A stretch of 39,909 nt of DNA from a virus (IMGVR_UViG_3300009488_000011:1-39909), one strand, 5' to 3'; shown: positions 22,985-30,612, counted from the stretch's first letter. Notes: generated by a model from the letters alone, not told the origin. Translations and numbers: made by a program.

Positions 22985-24033
22985 TGTTAAGCTACGCGGA
23001 CATTCAGGACAGGGCCGAGCAGTTACTTCAAGATACGGGTAATGCTACCTACGATACTACGGAGTTGGGATACTGGATTGAGGATGAACTGAAAAGAATC
23101 TCCGGTCGAGTCCCGCATATAATAGAAGTGATCTTTCAGATAGAATCCAGGAGAGGAACGGATGCCACAGGAGCCTCGGATACATTAACAGACTCTGTGA
23201 AGAGTCAATTCATAGCTGGCGATGACACTAAGGAAAAAGTCGTTCACAATACTACTGACGATACGTGGGCGGTGGTTACAGCCAAGGATAGTTCCTCCGT
23301 ACTGTCTTTAAGCCGCGATATTATGGATGCCAATGAGAAGTACGAGATATACAACAAACGGTGTCGAAACAAGAGGCAAATCTATATAGGTGATGTGCCT
23401 TTCTATTTGTGGGTTGATTCGGTTGAGTACCGTGGTAAGGAGAGGAACTTTAAGGTTTATGGTGATGTTCTTGAACTTGATATGGAAGATTCCGCCATAC
23501 TTGATAGCGATTCTACCTTGAGTAAACTTAACCCAGTAGATGTTCTTGTGCGATTTGCTGTGCCTCATGTTTTATCACAGCTAACGGATTGGGAGGGAAC
23601 ACTATCTGCCACTGAATCCGAAGGTGACACCTCAATTGCTATAACCGGTATGGGTTCAACTGAGATTATAGAAATCGGCGAGGAGTTCCATCTTGAAGAT
23701 CATCGGTCACTGTATATAGTTACTGCCGAAGTGACAACATCAGGTAATACTGCTACCCTTACTATTTACCCTCCTTTAGAGGCTGACCTTGCTAGTAGTA
23801 AGGCGATAACATTCATAAAATCTACTCTCTCCCCACAGTTGGAAGAGATACTTTGCCAGAGGGTTGCTGCCCGGGCTGTCTTGAGCAATGACATAACATA
23901 TATCGATGAGATAAATGAAGGCGGTCCTGGTGCATGGGAAAGGTCACAGAGATGGGCACAAGATATGTTGAGGGAAACCGAATTAAGTTTAGAGAGGCTC
24001 GTCTCACCTAAACCTTCTGTACCGAGGGTATGA
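22984..24033 (+). CDS. Head-tail adaptor-like protein, tentative, 349 aa
   Basis: The N-terminus (MLSYADIQDRAEQLLQDTGN; TTELGYWIEDELKRISGRVP) and the C-terminus (QLEEILCQRVAARAVLSNDI; SQRWAQDMLRETELSLERLV) are helical and resemble the two ends of phage head-completion adaptors. A beta-rich insertion lies in the middle (about residues 195-260: SATESEGDTSIAITGMGSTE). Position downstream of the capsid and before hub and fibre genes supports an adaptor role. The start shares a base with the previous stop. The call is structural inference only. Confidence 0.55.
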   Translation: MLSYADIQDRAEQLLQDTGNATYDTTELGYWIEDELKRISGRVPHIIEVIFQIESRRGTDATGASDTLTDSVKSQFIAGDDTKEKVVHNTTDDTWAVVTAKDSSSVLSLSRDIMDANEKYEIYNKRCRNKRQIYIGDVPFYLWVDSVEYRGKERNFKVYGDVLELDMEDSAILDSDSTLSKLNPVDVLVRFAVPHVLSQLTDWEGTLSATESEGDTSIAITGMGSTEIIEIGEEFHLEDHRSLYIVTAEVTTSGNTATLTIYPPLEADLASSKAITFIKSTLSPQLEEILCQRVAARAVLSNDITYIDEINEGGPGAWERSQRWAQDMLRETELSLERLVSPKPSVPRV

Positions 24034-25361
24034 TGAGAGCGTTATCGGCAACTTTAGAAGCAAAACAAAAAGTAATGGGGCCAGCCTTAGTAAAACTGGT
24101 TCTTACTAAGGCAACACAGGCTACTAAGACGTATGGTTTAGATACAACCGACCGCATTCTATACATATCACATTCCGAATCAGAGTGGAGCCAAACTGCT
24201 CACGTTACAGTAAACGACCCCAATGCTACTCTTGCTGCCCTGTCATTGCAGGGTTATTTAGGAACCATCTCTTGGGGTTATAAGACTTCAGGAGGCGATG
24301 AATATTCTGCCTGTGCTCCCCTTGAGGTTATTGCGCAGACAACCGACTCAAGACAAGGGCAGATAGTAACCTCCTTTGGATTGGCTGGTATCTTTGACAT
24401 GATGGACGAAGAGAAGGCCTCCGAAGATTATTCCCCTGATGATACCAATACCGATACAATCAAGACTATTCTAACGGCCATAGCGGAAGCCACACTAACT
24501 TGTTTCAATACTGCCTTATCGCACACGATAACGTTTGACAGCGAAGATGACCTCATTGATTCGTACATGCCGGCTGATTACTTCCAAATCAGGGCTGGTG
24601 AGAGTAGACTTTCGGCTTTCAGGAGGGCTCTTAAGTTTACAAAATGCAAAGCTAAAGTAAGACATGACGGCGTGATCCATGTCTTTAACCCTACAATAAG
24701 TGGTTCGACTTATGATTCTGAATATAGGGATGCTCTTACATATCATAACTTCTTCGATAAGAGTGTCAGGAAACGGTTAGTAATCCCCAACAAGATAGTA
24801 GTAAGCTCACATCCTGACCATGCAGTTCAATATACCGGTAGTGCTGTAGATACTGATTCTTATGACGCTTTAGGCCGTTATATAACAGGGGAGCCAGTGT
24901 ACATACGGGCTACCAGTAATGCCCAATGTACGGCGATAGCCACAGCTATGCTTCAACATATCCAGATAGGTTCTGAGAAAGGTTATGGTCTTGCCCCAAT
25001 GAACTGCGGGCAAGAGGTAATGGACTATGTTTTGATAACCGATTCCAGGGTTGGTGATACCAGGGCTGGTAATATAGGATACTTAAACAGGTGGTATTCT
25101 TATTATCGCAGAGAACCTACCAGGTTTGGTTTAGAGTTCAGTTTTGGGAGCTTGGAACAAGCTGGGGGAGTAGGTGGACTCGCCTTATCAGGAACTGGTA
25201 CACCAACTTATGCCGACCTACGCGCCGTGGTGGACTATGTAGATAGGCAAATAAAAGCCTTAGAACGGCAAACAAGAGTAGAAATCAGAGAGGTTACTTT
25301 CCCAGAAGTAGTTGCCAAACTTCATGTGACTGAGGAACTAATTATACCAGTGGTGGACTAA
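24030..25361 (+). CDS. Baseplate/tail-hub-like structural protein, tentative, 443 aa
   Basis: The first domain, LYISHSESEWSQTAHVTVND, then AALSLQGYLGTISWGYKTSG, has the beta pattern of hub proteins related to gp27/gpD, which begin with a strand pair describing a local frame. A helical linker (DTIKTILTAIAEATLTCFNT) is followed by a second beta domain (KRLVIPNKIVVSSHPDHAVQ) and a C-terminal helix (LRAVVDYVDRQIKALERQTR). It overlaps the previous gene by 4 bases (ATGA). I recall close relatives in sediment metagenomes, none characterised. It would connect the tail to fibres. Confidence 0.5.
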   Translation: MMRALSATLEAKQKVMGPALVKLVLTKATQATKTYGLDTTDRILYISHSESEWSQTAHVTVNDPNATLAALSLQGYLGTISWGYKTSGGDEYSACAPLEVIAQTTDSRQGQIVTSFGLAGIFDMMDEEKASEDYSPDDTNTDTIKTILTAIAEATLTCFNTALSHTITFDSEDDLIDSYMPADYFQIRAGESRLSAFRRALKFTKCKAKVRHDGVIHVFNPTISGSTYDSEYRDALTYHNFFDKSVRKRLVIPNKIVVSSHPDHAVQYTGSAVDTDSYDALGRYITGEPVYIRATSNAQCTAIATAMLQHIQIGSEKGYGLAPMNCGQEVMDYVLITDSRVGDTRAGNIGYLNRWYSYYRREPTRFGLEFSFGSLEQAGGVGGLALSGTGTPTYADLRAVVDYVDRQIKALERQTRVEIREVTFPEVVAKLHVTEELIIPVVD

Positions 25362-25362
25362 A

Positions 25363-26247
25363 ATGCTTTTAGAAGAACAACTAACTTATAATGCTTTCTA
25401 CTCTAGCGCTGCTGCTGGAGTGAAGAGAGCTGGACAAAGGCTGACTGTAACTAATAGGAATATTGCTCGTCTCGGATTGTTCTTATCTAAGTTTGGCAGT
25501 CCTACAGCTAATATTACTTTTGAAATTCGCCTATGGAGTGATAAGTCTTTAATTACAAGTCAACTCTGGGGCAGCGCATCAGGTTTAAGCACGTCAGCCG
25601 TTTTCAGGGAAGTAACATTCGCCACACCATCAGGCGGTCTCAATGGTTCGTATTTCATTGGTATATCATGGCCGTATGCGGGTAGTGCTGGCATACAGAT
25701 TCACAGAAATTCTTCTAGTGTTAAGGCTTCCGAGTGGGCAGCATACTACACAGTAGGGGGTGGATGGGCGGGAGCTTCGGAATCAGGGCTTGATACAGCC
25801 TATATTTACACATACGAAGAGGCAACAGATGTTCCTATCGTACAAATCAGGGCGATGAGTGCTGTAGCCTCCACAACTGCAATTGGTAATGGCTATATAC
25901 TAAATTTGGGGAGCAGTGATGTAACTGCTCATGGAATAGCTTATGGAACTGTTGATGCTGCAGACAGACCGAATATTGTAGATGATAGTTCTACAGATGA
26001 GGGTACTGGGGCGGTTGGTAATTTCACATCAAATATAGCTAGCCTTACTAATCTCACAATATATTATGCACGGGCTTATGCCACAAATTCGCAAGGCACA
26101 AGTTATGGGAATAGGATTAGTTTTATTACTGGTGGGCCTTCGCTTGTTACTACGGGAACACCAGGGTCAATCGCTGTGAAAGCTACCATGATACAGCTTT
26201 TCGATGCTTCTGGAGTGAAGCGGTATGTAGAGGGGACTCCAGTGTGA
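25363..26247 (+). CDS. Tail fibre-type protein with FN3-like C-terminal domain, 294 aa
   Basis: The N-terminal 150 residues form a beta sandwich (RLGLFLSKFGSPTANITFEI; YFIGISWPYAGSAGIQIH). Residues of about 160-265 follow the FN3-like pattern seen in adhesins: VRAMSAVAS-type opening, GHGIAYGT-like middle (TAHGIAYGTVDAADRPNIVD) and YYARAYATNSQGTSYGNRIS. The C-terminal 30 residues (IAVKATMIQLFDASGVKRYV) probably join the next fibre protein. The start follows the previous stop by one base with a weak ribosome-binding site. Confidence 0.7.
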   Translation: MLLEEQLTYNAFYSSAAAGVKRAGQRLTVTNRNIARLGLFLSKFGSPTANITFEIRLWSDKSLITSQLWGSASGLSTSAVFREVTFATPSGGLNGSYFIGISWPYAGSAGIQIHRNSSSVKASEWAAYYTVGGGWAGASESGLDTAYIYTYEEATDVPIVQIRAMSAVASTTAIGNGYILNLGSSDVTAHGIAYGTVDAADRPNIVDDSSTDEGTGAVGNFTSNIASLTNLTIYYARAYATNSQGTSYGNRISFITGGPSLVTTGTPGSIAVKATMIQLFDASGVKRYVEGTPV

Positions 26248-26852
26248 AACGTCATTTTGATGAAGAAGTTACACCTATAGAACTTGCTGACCACTCAGCA
26301 AGGCATGAAGACGGCGGTGCTGATGAGATAAGCCTTGCTGGCCTAACTGTCGTTGCTGAGGATATAGACTTTACTCTTAACGAATACACAGTAAGCCTGA
26401 CCTTATCGGCAGACAATTACCTTGTTTTAATTGACGCTATCGGTGGTGATATTAATGCAAAATTACCTCCTGCTGCGTCTCACACAAATAGAGTCTATAC
26501 GATTAAGAAGGTTGACACTTCTAGCCATAAAGTGACAGTAAAAGCTAATGGGACTGAGACAATAGATGGCGAGAAAACAATTGAATTGGGGTTACAATAT
26601 CAATATGTCACAATAGTAAGTGATGGGGACGAATGGTTTATTATAGGAGGTAGAAATGTGAAGATGGAAAGTTTACTCGGTGATATAAAGACTCTCTTGG
26701 GTGAAATACAAACCCAAGACGAGAAATCCCTTTTCATATTAGCTAAGATACACAAACACACTGAGGACTCATCAACTAAAGAGGTTGATGATAATGAGGT
26801 TCAAAAGGAACTACAGGAGCTTGAAGTAATTACTAAACTAATAGAGGAATAA
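26244..26852 (+). CDS. Tail fibre/tip protein with HxxxHxxGG motif, 202 aa
   Basis: The segment HSARHEDGGADEISLAGL is a recurrent fibre motif seen in many phage tail proteins, usually at the junction between shaft and the next domain. It is followed by a beta domain (YLVLIDAIGGDINAKLPPAA; VTVKANGTETIDG) and a C-terminal coiled coil of about 60 residues (MESLLGDIKTLLGEIQTQDE; VQKELQELEVITKLIEE), likely trimerising. GTG start overlapping the previous stop (GTGA). Confidence 0.72.
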   Translation: MKRHFDEEVTPIELADHSARHEDGGADEISLAGLTVVAEDIDFTLNEYTVSLTLSADNYLVLIDAIGGDINAKLPPAASHTNRVYTIKKVDTSSHKVTVKANGTETIDGEKTIELGLQYQYVTIVSDGDEWFIIGGRNVKMESLLGDIKTLLGEIQTQDEKSLFILAKIHKHTEDSSTKEVDDNEVQKELQELEVITKLIEE

Positions 26853-27421
26853 TGGCGTATAAGATAGTATGGGAAGATAAGCGTAGCAAAGCAAGCCCTG
26901 TAATGCTAGGTAAGCATGGCAATCTAATTACAGATAGCCATATCTATGACGAGGGGCATCAGGGGCACATTTTTATTCTGACAGGTTCTATTGATGACCT
27001 TGACACTGCCGAATCCTATGATGTTCTAGTTAGAGTAGGTGCTAAGGAACTCCACATGCAGACGATAAAGGGAGCCGTTAGTGGAAAGGCTCACGGGTAT
27101 ATCTATGAGGGAACAACAGTAACAACAAATGGCAATGAGCTTTTCCCCTTTTGCACAAATAGGGTAAAAAAGAGTGTGAGTGATGCTAAATTTTATGGGG
27201 GCTCAACTGAAACAAGTGGGCAAGTTATCGCTGATAATGGAACACTAATCATAGAAACCCATTTTCCTGCTACTACGGCGAGGGGTATGTCTGTTTCAGA
27301 TGAGGTTGGTGTGGAGATAATCCTCAACCCAAATACTAACTATTTAATAAAGATAGACAACGAGGAGGCTACTGATATTCAAGTAACTAACCAAATGATT
27401 TGGGTAGAGGAGAGTAAATGA
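26852..27421 (+). CDS. Beta-rich tail/virion protein, 189 aa
   Basis: The sequence alternates strands throughout (HIFILTGSIDDLDTAESYDV; AHGYIYEGTTVTTNGNELFP; VEIILNPNTNYLIKIDNEEA) and ends in a short acidic tail. It has the composition of a capsid-like or fibre jelly-roll protein. It starts at a TAATG junction with the previous gene and precedes the lysis candidate. No family is recognised. Confidence 0.68.
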   Translation: MAYKIVWEDKRSKASPVMLGKHGNLITDSHIYDEGHQGHIFILTGSIDDLDTAESYDVLVRVGAKELHMQTIKGAVSGKAHGYIYEGTTVTTNGNELFPFCTNRVKKSVSDAKFYGGSTETSGQVIADNGTLIIETHFPATTARGMSVSDEVGVEIILNPNTNYLIKIDNEEATDIQVTNQMIWVEESK

Positions 27422-27442
27422 AACAAGATTTGGAGGCTGACC

Positions 27443-27619
27443 GTGCAGAGAAAAGGCAGGAACTGGAAATCCAAGTACGTAACTATCGAGATGTTCAAGC
27501 AGTTTGTAAACAATGATTTTACCCATGTGAAAAGGGATATTGCTCAAAGTAAATGGTTGATAAGAATTGTTTTAGGAGCAATAATTGTCTGGGCTCTGAT
27601 AGATAGATTATTCGACTGA
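27443..27619 (+). CDS. Holin candidate (XhlA-like), 58 aa
   Basis: The frame MQRKGRNWKSKYVTIEMFKQ, FVNNDFTHVKRDIAQSK, then WLIRIVLGAIIVWALIDRL has a cytosolic basic helix followed by one C-terminal membrane helix, the layout of XhlA/hemolysin-type phage holins, in which the phrase NDFxH precedes the membrane segment. GGAGG lies six bases before the GTG at 27443. It occupies the usual lysis-module place after the last tail gene. A holin would permeabilise the membrane at the end of infection. The call rests on layout, not on a search. Confidence 0.6.
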   Translation: MQRKGRNWKSKYVTIEMFKQFVNNDFTHVKRDIAQSKWLIRIVLGAIIVWALIDRLFD

Positions 27620-27653
27620 TGGAGGCTAAGATGAGCAGTAAGGAGAGCGACAA

Positions 27654-28058
27654 ATGGAGCTCCTTATTGATGGAAGAGCACTTAACACGCATCTCCTCAA
27701 GGATGTGGAGTCTCTAAAGCAATGGCTTCTACTTGCTGCTGAGGAAGCAGGGATGACTGTCTTTGGTGAACCTCAAGCCTACCAGACTTCTTATCCTCTA
27801 AAACCGCCTCTTAAAGATTCAGGACTTTCCGGTATTGTATTCTTAGGTGAAAGCAATATAACTGTCCATACCTATCCCGAATTTAGTTGGGTTAGTATAA
27901 ATTTCTATACCTGTAAGGATATTGAGCCACCCGGGAAGTTACTCAAGTTTATCGAGAAATCTATGGTGATGATTGATTACCAGGCTTTTTGTTTCCAGCG
28001 AGGAATTGACTTAGAAACTGGAGAACCACAGAAGACTAAACTACTGTGGGAAATATAA
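27654..28058 (+). CDS. speD: S-adenosylmethionine decarboxylase proenzyme, SpeD-like
   Basis: This 134-residue protein has every catalytic position of the class 1 bacterial AdoMetDC family. The self-cleavage site is GES67N, giving a pyruvoyl group on Ser67. Ser59, His72 (in HTYPE) and Cys87 (in FYTC) have exactly the spacing of Ser55, Ser63, His68 and Cys83 in the Thermotoga enzyme. Normally the enzyme decarboxylates AdoMet for spermidine synthesis; some relatives, including viral ones, act instead on arginine or ornithine. The usual His after the cleavage Ser is Asn here. AAGGAGAG precedes the ATG. It is the last gene of the late unit, beside the holin candidate, with no spermidine synthase gene in the genome. 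Confidence 0.85.
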   Translation: MELLIDGRALNTHLLKDVESLKQWLLLAAEEAGMTVFGEPQAYQTSYPLKPPLKDSGLSGIVFLGESNITVHTYPEFSWVSINFYTCKDIEPPGKLLKFIEKSMVMIDYQAFCFQRGIDLETGEPQKTKLLWEI

Positions 28059-28123
28059 CATAGCCTACCGTGAGAAGCCACCAGATAAGTAAGGAGCTAC
28101 TTTAATAGGTGGACTAACACAAT

Positions 28124-28146
28124 CCCTTAGAGATAAGGGTTTTTTT
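28124..28146 (+). terminator. Intrinsic terminator of the late unit
   Basis: CCCTTA (28124-28129), a GAGA loop and TAAGGG (28134-28139) form a 6-bp hairpin followed directly by seven T (28140-28146). It lies 65 bases after the SpeD-like gene and before a new promoter, marking the end of the rightward late transcript. Confidence 0.88.
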
Positions 28147-28174
28147 ATTTATAAAGAGTAGGCGAAAATACCTA

Positions 28175-28202
28175 TAGACAAGACGTGTAATAGGTGTATA
28201 AT
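28175..28202 (+). promoter_or_regulatory. Promoter of the second rightward unit
   Basis: TAGACA (28175-28180), a 16-base spacer and a perfect TATAAT (28197-28202) form a sigma-70-type promoter right after the late terminator. It should drive the HTH, recombination/replication and helicase genes from 28257 to 36262. Host-type consensus suggests early expression by the host polymerase. Confidence 0.75.
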
Positions 28203-28224
28203 AGACGTATGAGGAGTGAAGAAG

Positions 28225-28259
28225 TATCAGGCAATATATGCTGAAAGGAGAGGAGAATG
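28225..28259 (+). repeat. 35-bp leader repeat, first copy
   Basis: This stretch, from TATCAGGCAATATATG to the start codon of the next gene, recurs without mismatch at 34915-34949, again ending exactly at a start codon. It contains GAAAGGAGAGGAGA, an extended ribosome-binding site. Both copies introduce unrelated proteins, so the leader itself has been duplicated as a module. Confidence 0.9.
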
Positions 28260-28568
28260 GGGAAGAAGGTGAGATTCGAGGTGGGGGAAAGCGTACTGTA
28301 CCACAGACGCCCAACCAAGCATCAATGTCCTCACTGTGGGTACAAGCACAACTCCTCCAGACATGTGGCAGATATAATGGTTGCTGAAATACGAGGGGTG
28401 GCCTCCATCTTCGGAAATTTCCACTGCTGCAACTGTGCTGGTATTTATCCTGCCCCCAAGAGTTGGTATCAATTGAATGTGAAGGGAAACCTTGGCTATT
28501 ATATAGCTGTCCCCCACACTCTACTAGAGAAATTCGATACAACAGTGCTATATGGGGCAATGAAGTAG
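28257..28568 (+). CDS. Zinc-ribbon protein, first gene of the second unit, 103 aa
   Basis: CPHCGYKH near residue 24 and CCNCAG near residue 60 give a four-cysteine ribbon with an inserted strand region (VADIMVAEIRGVASIFGNFH). The N-terminus resembles a short SH3-like barrel (VRFEVGESVLYHRRP). It is translated from the duplicated 35-bp leader. Being the first gene behind the promoter at 28175, it may be made early. No family is recognised. Confidence 0.75.
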   Translation: MGKKVRFEVGESVLYHRRPTKHQCPHCGYKHNSSRHVADIMVAEIRGVASIFGNFHCCNCAGIYPAPKSWYQLNVKGNLGYYIAVPHTLLEKFDTTVLYGAMK

Positions 28569-28578
28569 AGAGTGATAT

Positions 28579-28752
28579 ATGGCTAAAGATAATTATATAA
28601 GAAAGCTAAGGAAAAAGCTCATGCTAGACCAAGAGGAATTTGCCAAACTTATGGATGTATGTAAAGACACAGTATCCAGATGGGAGCGTGGAGAGCAGAG
28701 GCCTAAAGCTGTTCACCTCAGAAGAATGGCTAGGCTAGGTAAAAGGAGGTAA
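28579..28752 (+). CDS. Cro/CI-type HTH regulator, 57 aa
   Basis: The frame reads MAKDNYIRKLRKKLMLDQEE, FAKLMDVCKDTVSRWERGEQ, RPKAVHLRRMARLGKRR, a minimal HTH_3 (Xre/Cro) domain: helix 1, Q-xx-FA-xx-M turn, and recognition helix CKDTVSRWE. It is a paralogue of the leftward gene at 39501-39671 (34 of 51 aligned residues identical, recognition helix the same but for R/K). The ribosome-binding site is weak (AGAGAGTGATAT). Its last codons supply the AAAGGAGG of the next gene. It should bind phage operators as a dimer, probably as a Cro- or repressor-type switch. Confidence 0.85.
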   Translation: MAKDNYIRKLRKKLMLDQEEFAKLMDVCKDTVSRWERGEQRPKAVHLRRMARLGKRR

Positions 28753-28756
28753 ACTG

Positions 28757-28939
28757 ATGCCGAATACAGAACACCTAACTCCTGAAGATGCTCAGAAGAT
28801 TATTGATGACTGGAAGGGTGAGCAAGACCACTGTAATCCAACTTCCCTTGCAATCGCTGAGAACTACATCATAGAGATTGTCCAATATGCCTTTGAAAGT
28901 GGGCATCTAAACGGACTGGCGGAGGCAAGGGGAAGATAA
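28757..28939 (+). CDS. Hypothetical helical protein, 60 aa
   Basis: A short acidic protein made of two helices (TPEDAQKIIDDWKGEQDHCN; IAENYIIEIVQYAFESGHLN) and ending GLAEARGR. AAAGGAGG sits in the end of the HTH gene, so the two are probably co-translated. The pattern of SGHLNG near the end resembles other small phage proteins of this genome (compare 35739, AMVHGIKHG). No family is recognised. Confidence 0.72.
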   Translation: MPNTEHLTPEDAQKIIDDWKGEQDHCNPTSLAIAENYIIEIVQYAFESGHLNGLAEARGR

Positions 28940-28976
28940 CACCAGCTATGCTTATTATATTAGATAGGAGGTTAAA

Positions 28977-29183
28977 ATGGATAAATTTTGGACATGCTGG
29001 GTAGAAGATACAACACCTGGAACACGCAAGCACTTCAGTCCAGAGGAAGCACATGATGAAGCCCGGAGACTGGGTAGAATTCGCCATAATATCGGCAAGA
29101 AAGTATATGTCATGGAATGTATTGAATACTGTGAAGTCCCAGAGTTGCCAGTAGCATGGCACATATTTGCTAAGGAGGGATAA
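28977..29183 (+). CDS. Hypothetical protein, 68 aa
   Basis: A small alpha/beta protein (FWTCWVEDTTPGTRKHFSPE; EAHDEARRLGRIRHNIGKKV; YVMECIEYCEVPE) whose strand-helix-strand order suggests a compact single domain with FSPEEAHDEA at the head of the helix, the arrangement typical of small proteins that display or bind a ligand. ATAGGAGG precedes the ATG. No family is recognised. Confidence 0.72.
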   Translation: MDKFWTCWVEDTTPGTRKHFSPEEAHDEARRLGRIRHNIGKKVYVMECIEYCEVPELPVAWHIFAKEG

Positions 29184-29187
29184 AAAA

Positions 29188-30303
29188 ATGCCAATTAAAG
29201 ATTTAAGTGAATCAGTCAGGCTTCCTCGTCTCGGTAAAATCCACTTAGGCGTGAGACATCCTGAAAAGGGATACCCTATGAAGACTGACCATTTCGTCTT
29301 GCCCAAAGACCACTCCGACTATGAGAAGATAGTAGCGTTATTTGGCGACAAGCCAAAGGAACTGCGAATCCTTATCCCTGTTGAGGATGCGGAAGAATGG
29401 GCTACTCAGTATTACAAAGCCTACAATCAAACCTATGGCCTTGTGTGTAAGGGTGATGGTGAAATAGCTCTACGGATGGCTGATTCCAAAACAGGCGAAC
29501 TGCCAAAAGCGAATGTCTCAAGCACAGTTGGCTTGAAGGAAATAGTCTGTGCTGGTAAGGACTGCGAAGATTACCAAGCTAAGAAATGCCACGAAGTAAT
29601 GAACCTAAAGTTTATTATACCCGAAGTGCCGGGGCTCGGTGTATGGCAAATAGATACTGGCTCGAAGAACTCTATCCTTAACATCAACTCCTGTGCCAAG
29701 ATTATTAAGAGAACTTTTGGGCGAATATCCTTGATTCCGTTGAAGCTAACCTTTGAGCCTATTCAGGTAAACAATCCTGAAGATGGTAAGAAGCAGACTG
29801 TCTATGTCCTCAACTTACGAACAGAGGTAACAATGGCACAACTAGCTGACCAAGCTAGGGAACAATCTAAGATGTTTATGATTGAAACTCCAGACTTGGA
29901 AGGTATTTATGATGCTCAGATTGAAAAAGACGTAGATGATTTGTGGGGAGACTTGGGACATCCTCAGACAGGTGAGATAATCGAGGAGGGCGTAGTCAAC
30001 GAAGAAGAGGCTATTGAACCAACAACAGAAGCCACAGAATCGAAAACTAGCCCTGATACCGCTCCAGAAGAGGTGACAGTAGCAGGGCAGATTGATAGAA
30101 CGTGGCTCATTGAGTCAATCAATTTACTACACCTTGATGCGCTGAAGTATATCAAGGACACCTATCACATTACTGCCGAAGGCAAGGAGGGTCTACTTGA
30201 GGTGGTGGCTAAACTTACCGCCGAGCAGAGAGTGGAATTTTCAAAGGTAATTAAAGACGGGCTTTCGCGGAGGAGATTAAGGTATGAGCAAGATAATCAG
30301 TGA
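29188..30303 (+). CDS. RDF/gp3-like zinc protein, tentative, 371 aa
   Basis: The opening PIKDLSESVRLPRLGKIHLG and TDHFVLPKDHSDYEKIVALF, then a cysteine cluster C121-x4-C126-x7-C134 followed by LKFIIPEVPGLGVWQIDTGS, resembles proteins annotated as recombination-directionality-factor-like (phiC31 gp3 type) or metal-binding hydrolases. The C-terminal third is acidic and low-complexity (EEAIEPTTEATESKTSPDTA), then a helical end. No integrase is encoded here, so a role in excision is doubtful; binding single-stranded DNA or a replication role is equally possible. AAGGAGGGATAA precedes the ATG at 29188. Confidence 0.5.
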   Translation: MPIKDLSESVRLPRLGKIHLGVRHPEKGYPMKTDHFVLPKDHSDYEKIVALFGDKPKELRILIPVEDAEEWATQYYKAYNQTYGLVCKGDGEIALRMADSKTGELPKANVSSTVGLKEIVCAGKDCEDYQAKKCHEVMNLKFIIPEVPGLGVWQIDTGSKNSILNINSCAKIIKRTFGRISLIPLKLTFEPIQVNNPEDGKKQTVYVLNLRTEVTMAQLADQAREQSKMFMIETPDLEGIYDAQIEKDVDDLWGDLGHPQTGEIIEEGVVNEEEAIEPTTEATESKTSPDTAPEEVTVAGQIDRTWLIESINLLHLDALKYIKDTYHITAEGKEGLLEVVAKLTAEQRVEFSKVIKDGLSRRRLRYEQDNQ

Positions 30304-30502
30304 TGAGGAACAATCCAAATTCATCGAGTTCCCTGTAGAGGGTTATACCACTGATAGGCCAAGACTCTGTGAAGCCCAAGCTAAAGACAGTGATAGGCAA
30401 TGGATTGAGGCTGGGGATGAACTTGTAAATAGTTTAAGATTCAGCCCATCATTGGTATCCGGTTTCTGGCAAGCCCTGAAGAATAAGATGGAGGAGAAAT
30501 GA
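30284..30502 (+). CDS. Hypothetical protein, 72 aa
   Basis: It overlaps the previous gene by 20 bases, behind CGGAGGAGATTAAGG. The sequence is mixed and soluble (MSKIISDEEQSKFIEFPVEG; DRQWIEAGDELVNSLRFSPS) with a C-terminal helix (SGFWQALKNKMEEK). Overlap with the RDF-like gene suggests they act together. No family is recognised. Confidence 0.72.
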   Translation: MSKIISDEEQSKFIEFPVEGYTTDRPRLCEAQAKDSDRQWIEAGDELVNSLRFSPSLVSGFWQALKNKMEEK

Positions 30503-30612
30503 ACAATGTTGTCCGTAGACTCTATATAGGTTTCATTGTGATGGCTGTTATTATGGCTATTACCCTTGGTCTATTAATCGCAGACTTAATAATGCAAATG
30601 AGGGGGTTATAA
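30499..30612 (+). CDS. 37-residue single-pass membrane protein
   Basis: The frame MNNVVRRLYIGFIVMAVIMA then ITLGLLIADLIMQMRGL has a basic start and one long hydrophobic helix. The ATG overlaps the previous stop (ATGA) behind GATGGAGGAGA. A small membrane peptide in the early unit could be a superinfection-exclusion or host-modulating peptide; it is too short to assign. Confidence 0.65.
   Translation: MNNVVRRLYIGFIVMAVIMAITLGLLIADLIMQMRGL

Noticed and set aside
27418-27516. A 32-codon frame MKQDLEADRAEKRQ overlapping the holin candidate
   Set aside because: GAGGAG precedes it and it overlaps the prior stop (ATGA), so it may be translated, but it ends inside the better-supported holin frame and has no recognisable content.
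27619-27717. A 32-codon frame starting at the holin stop
   Set aside because: It overlaps the SpeD start in another frame; the SpeD gene has a better ribosome-binding site and clear conservation.
28114-28560. A 148-codon leftward frame over the terminator and promoter
   Set aside because: It crosses the terminator and the zinc-ribbon gene on the opposite strand and has no start site; the plus-strand features explain the region.
29188-30303. Evidence for lysogeny from the RDF-like protein
   Set aside because: No integrase, attachment site or excisionase accompanies it, and the family resemblance is weak; a temperate lifestyle is not supported by this gene alone.
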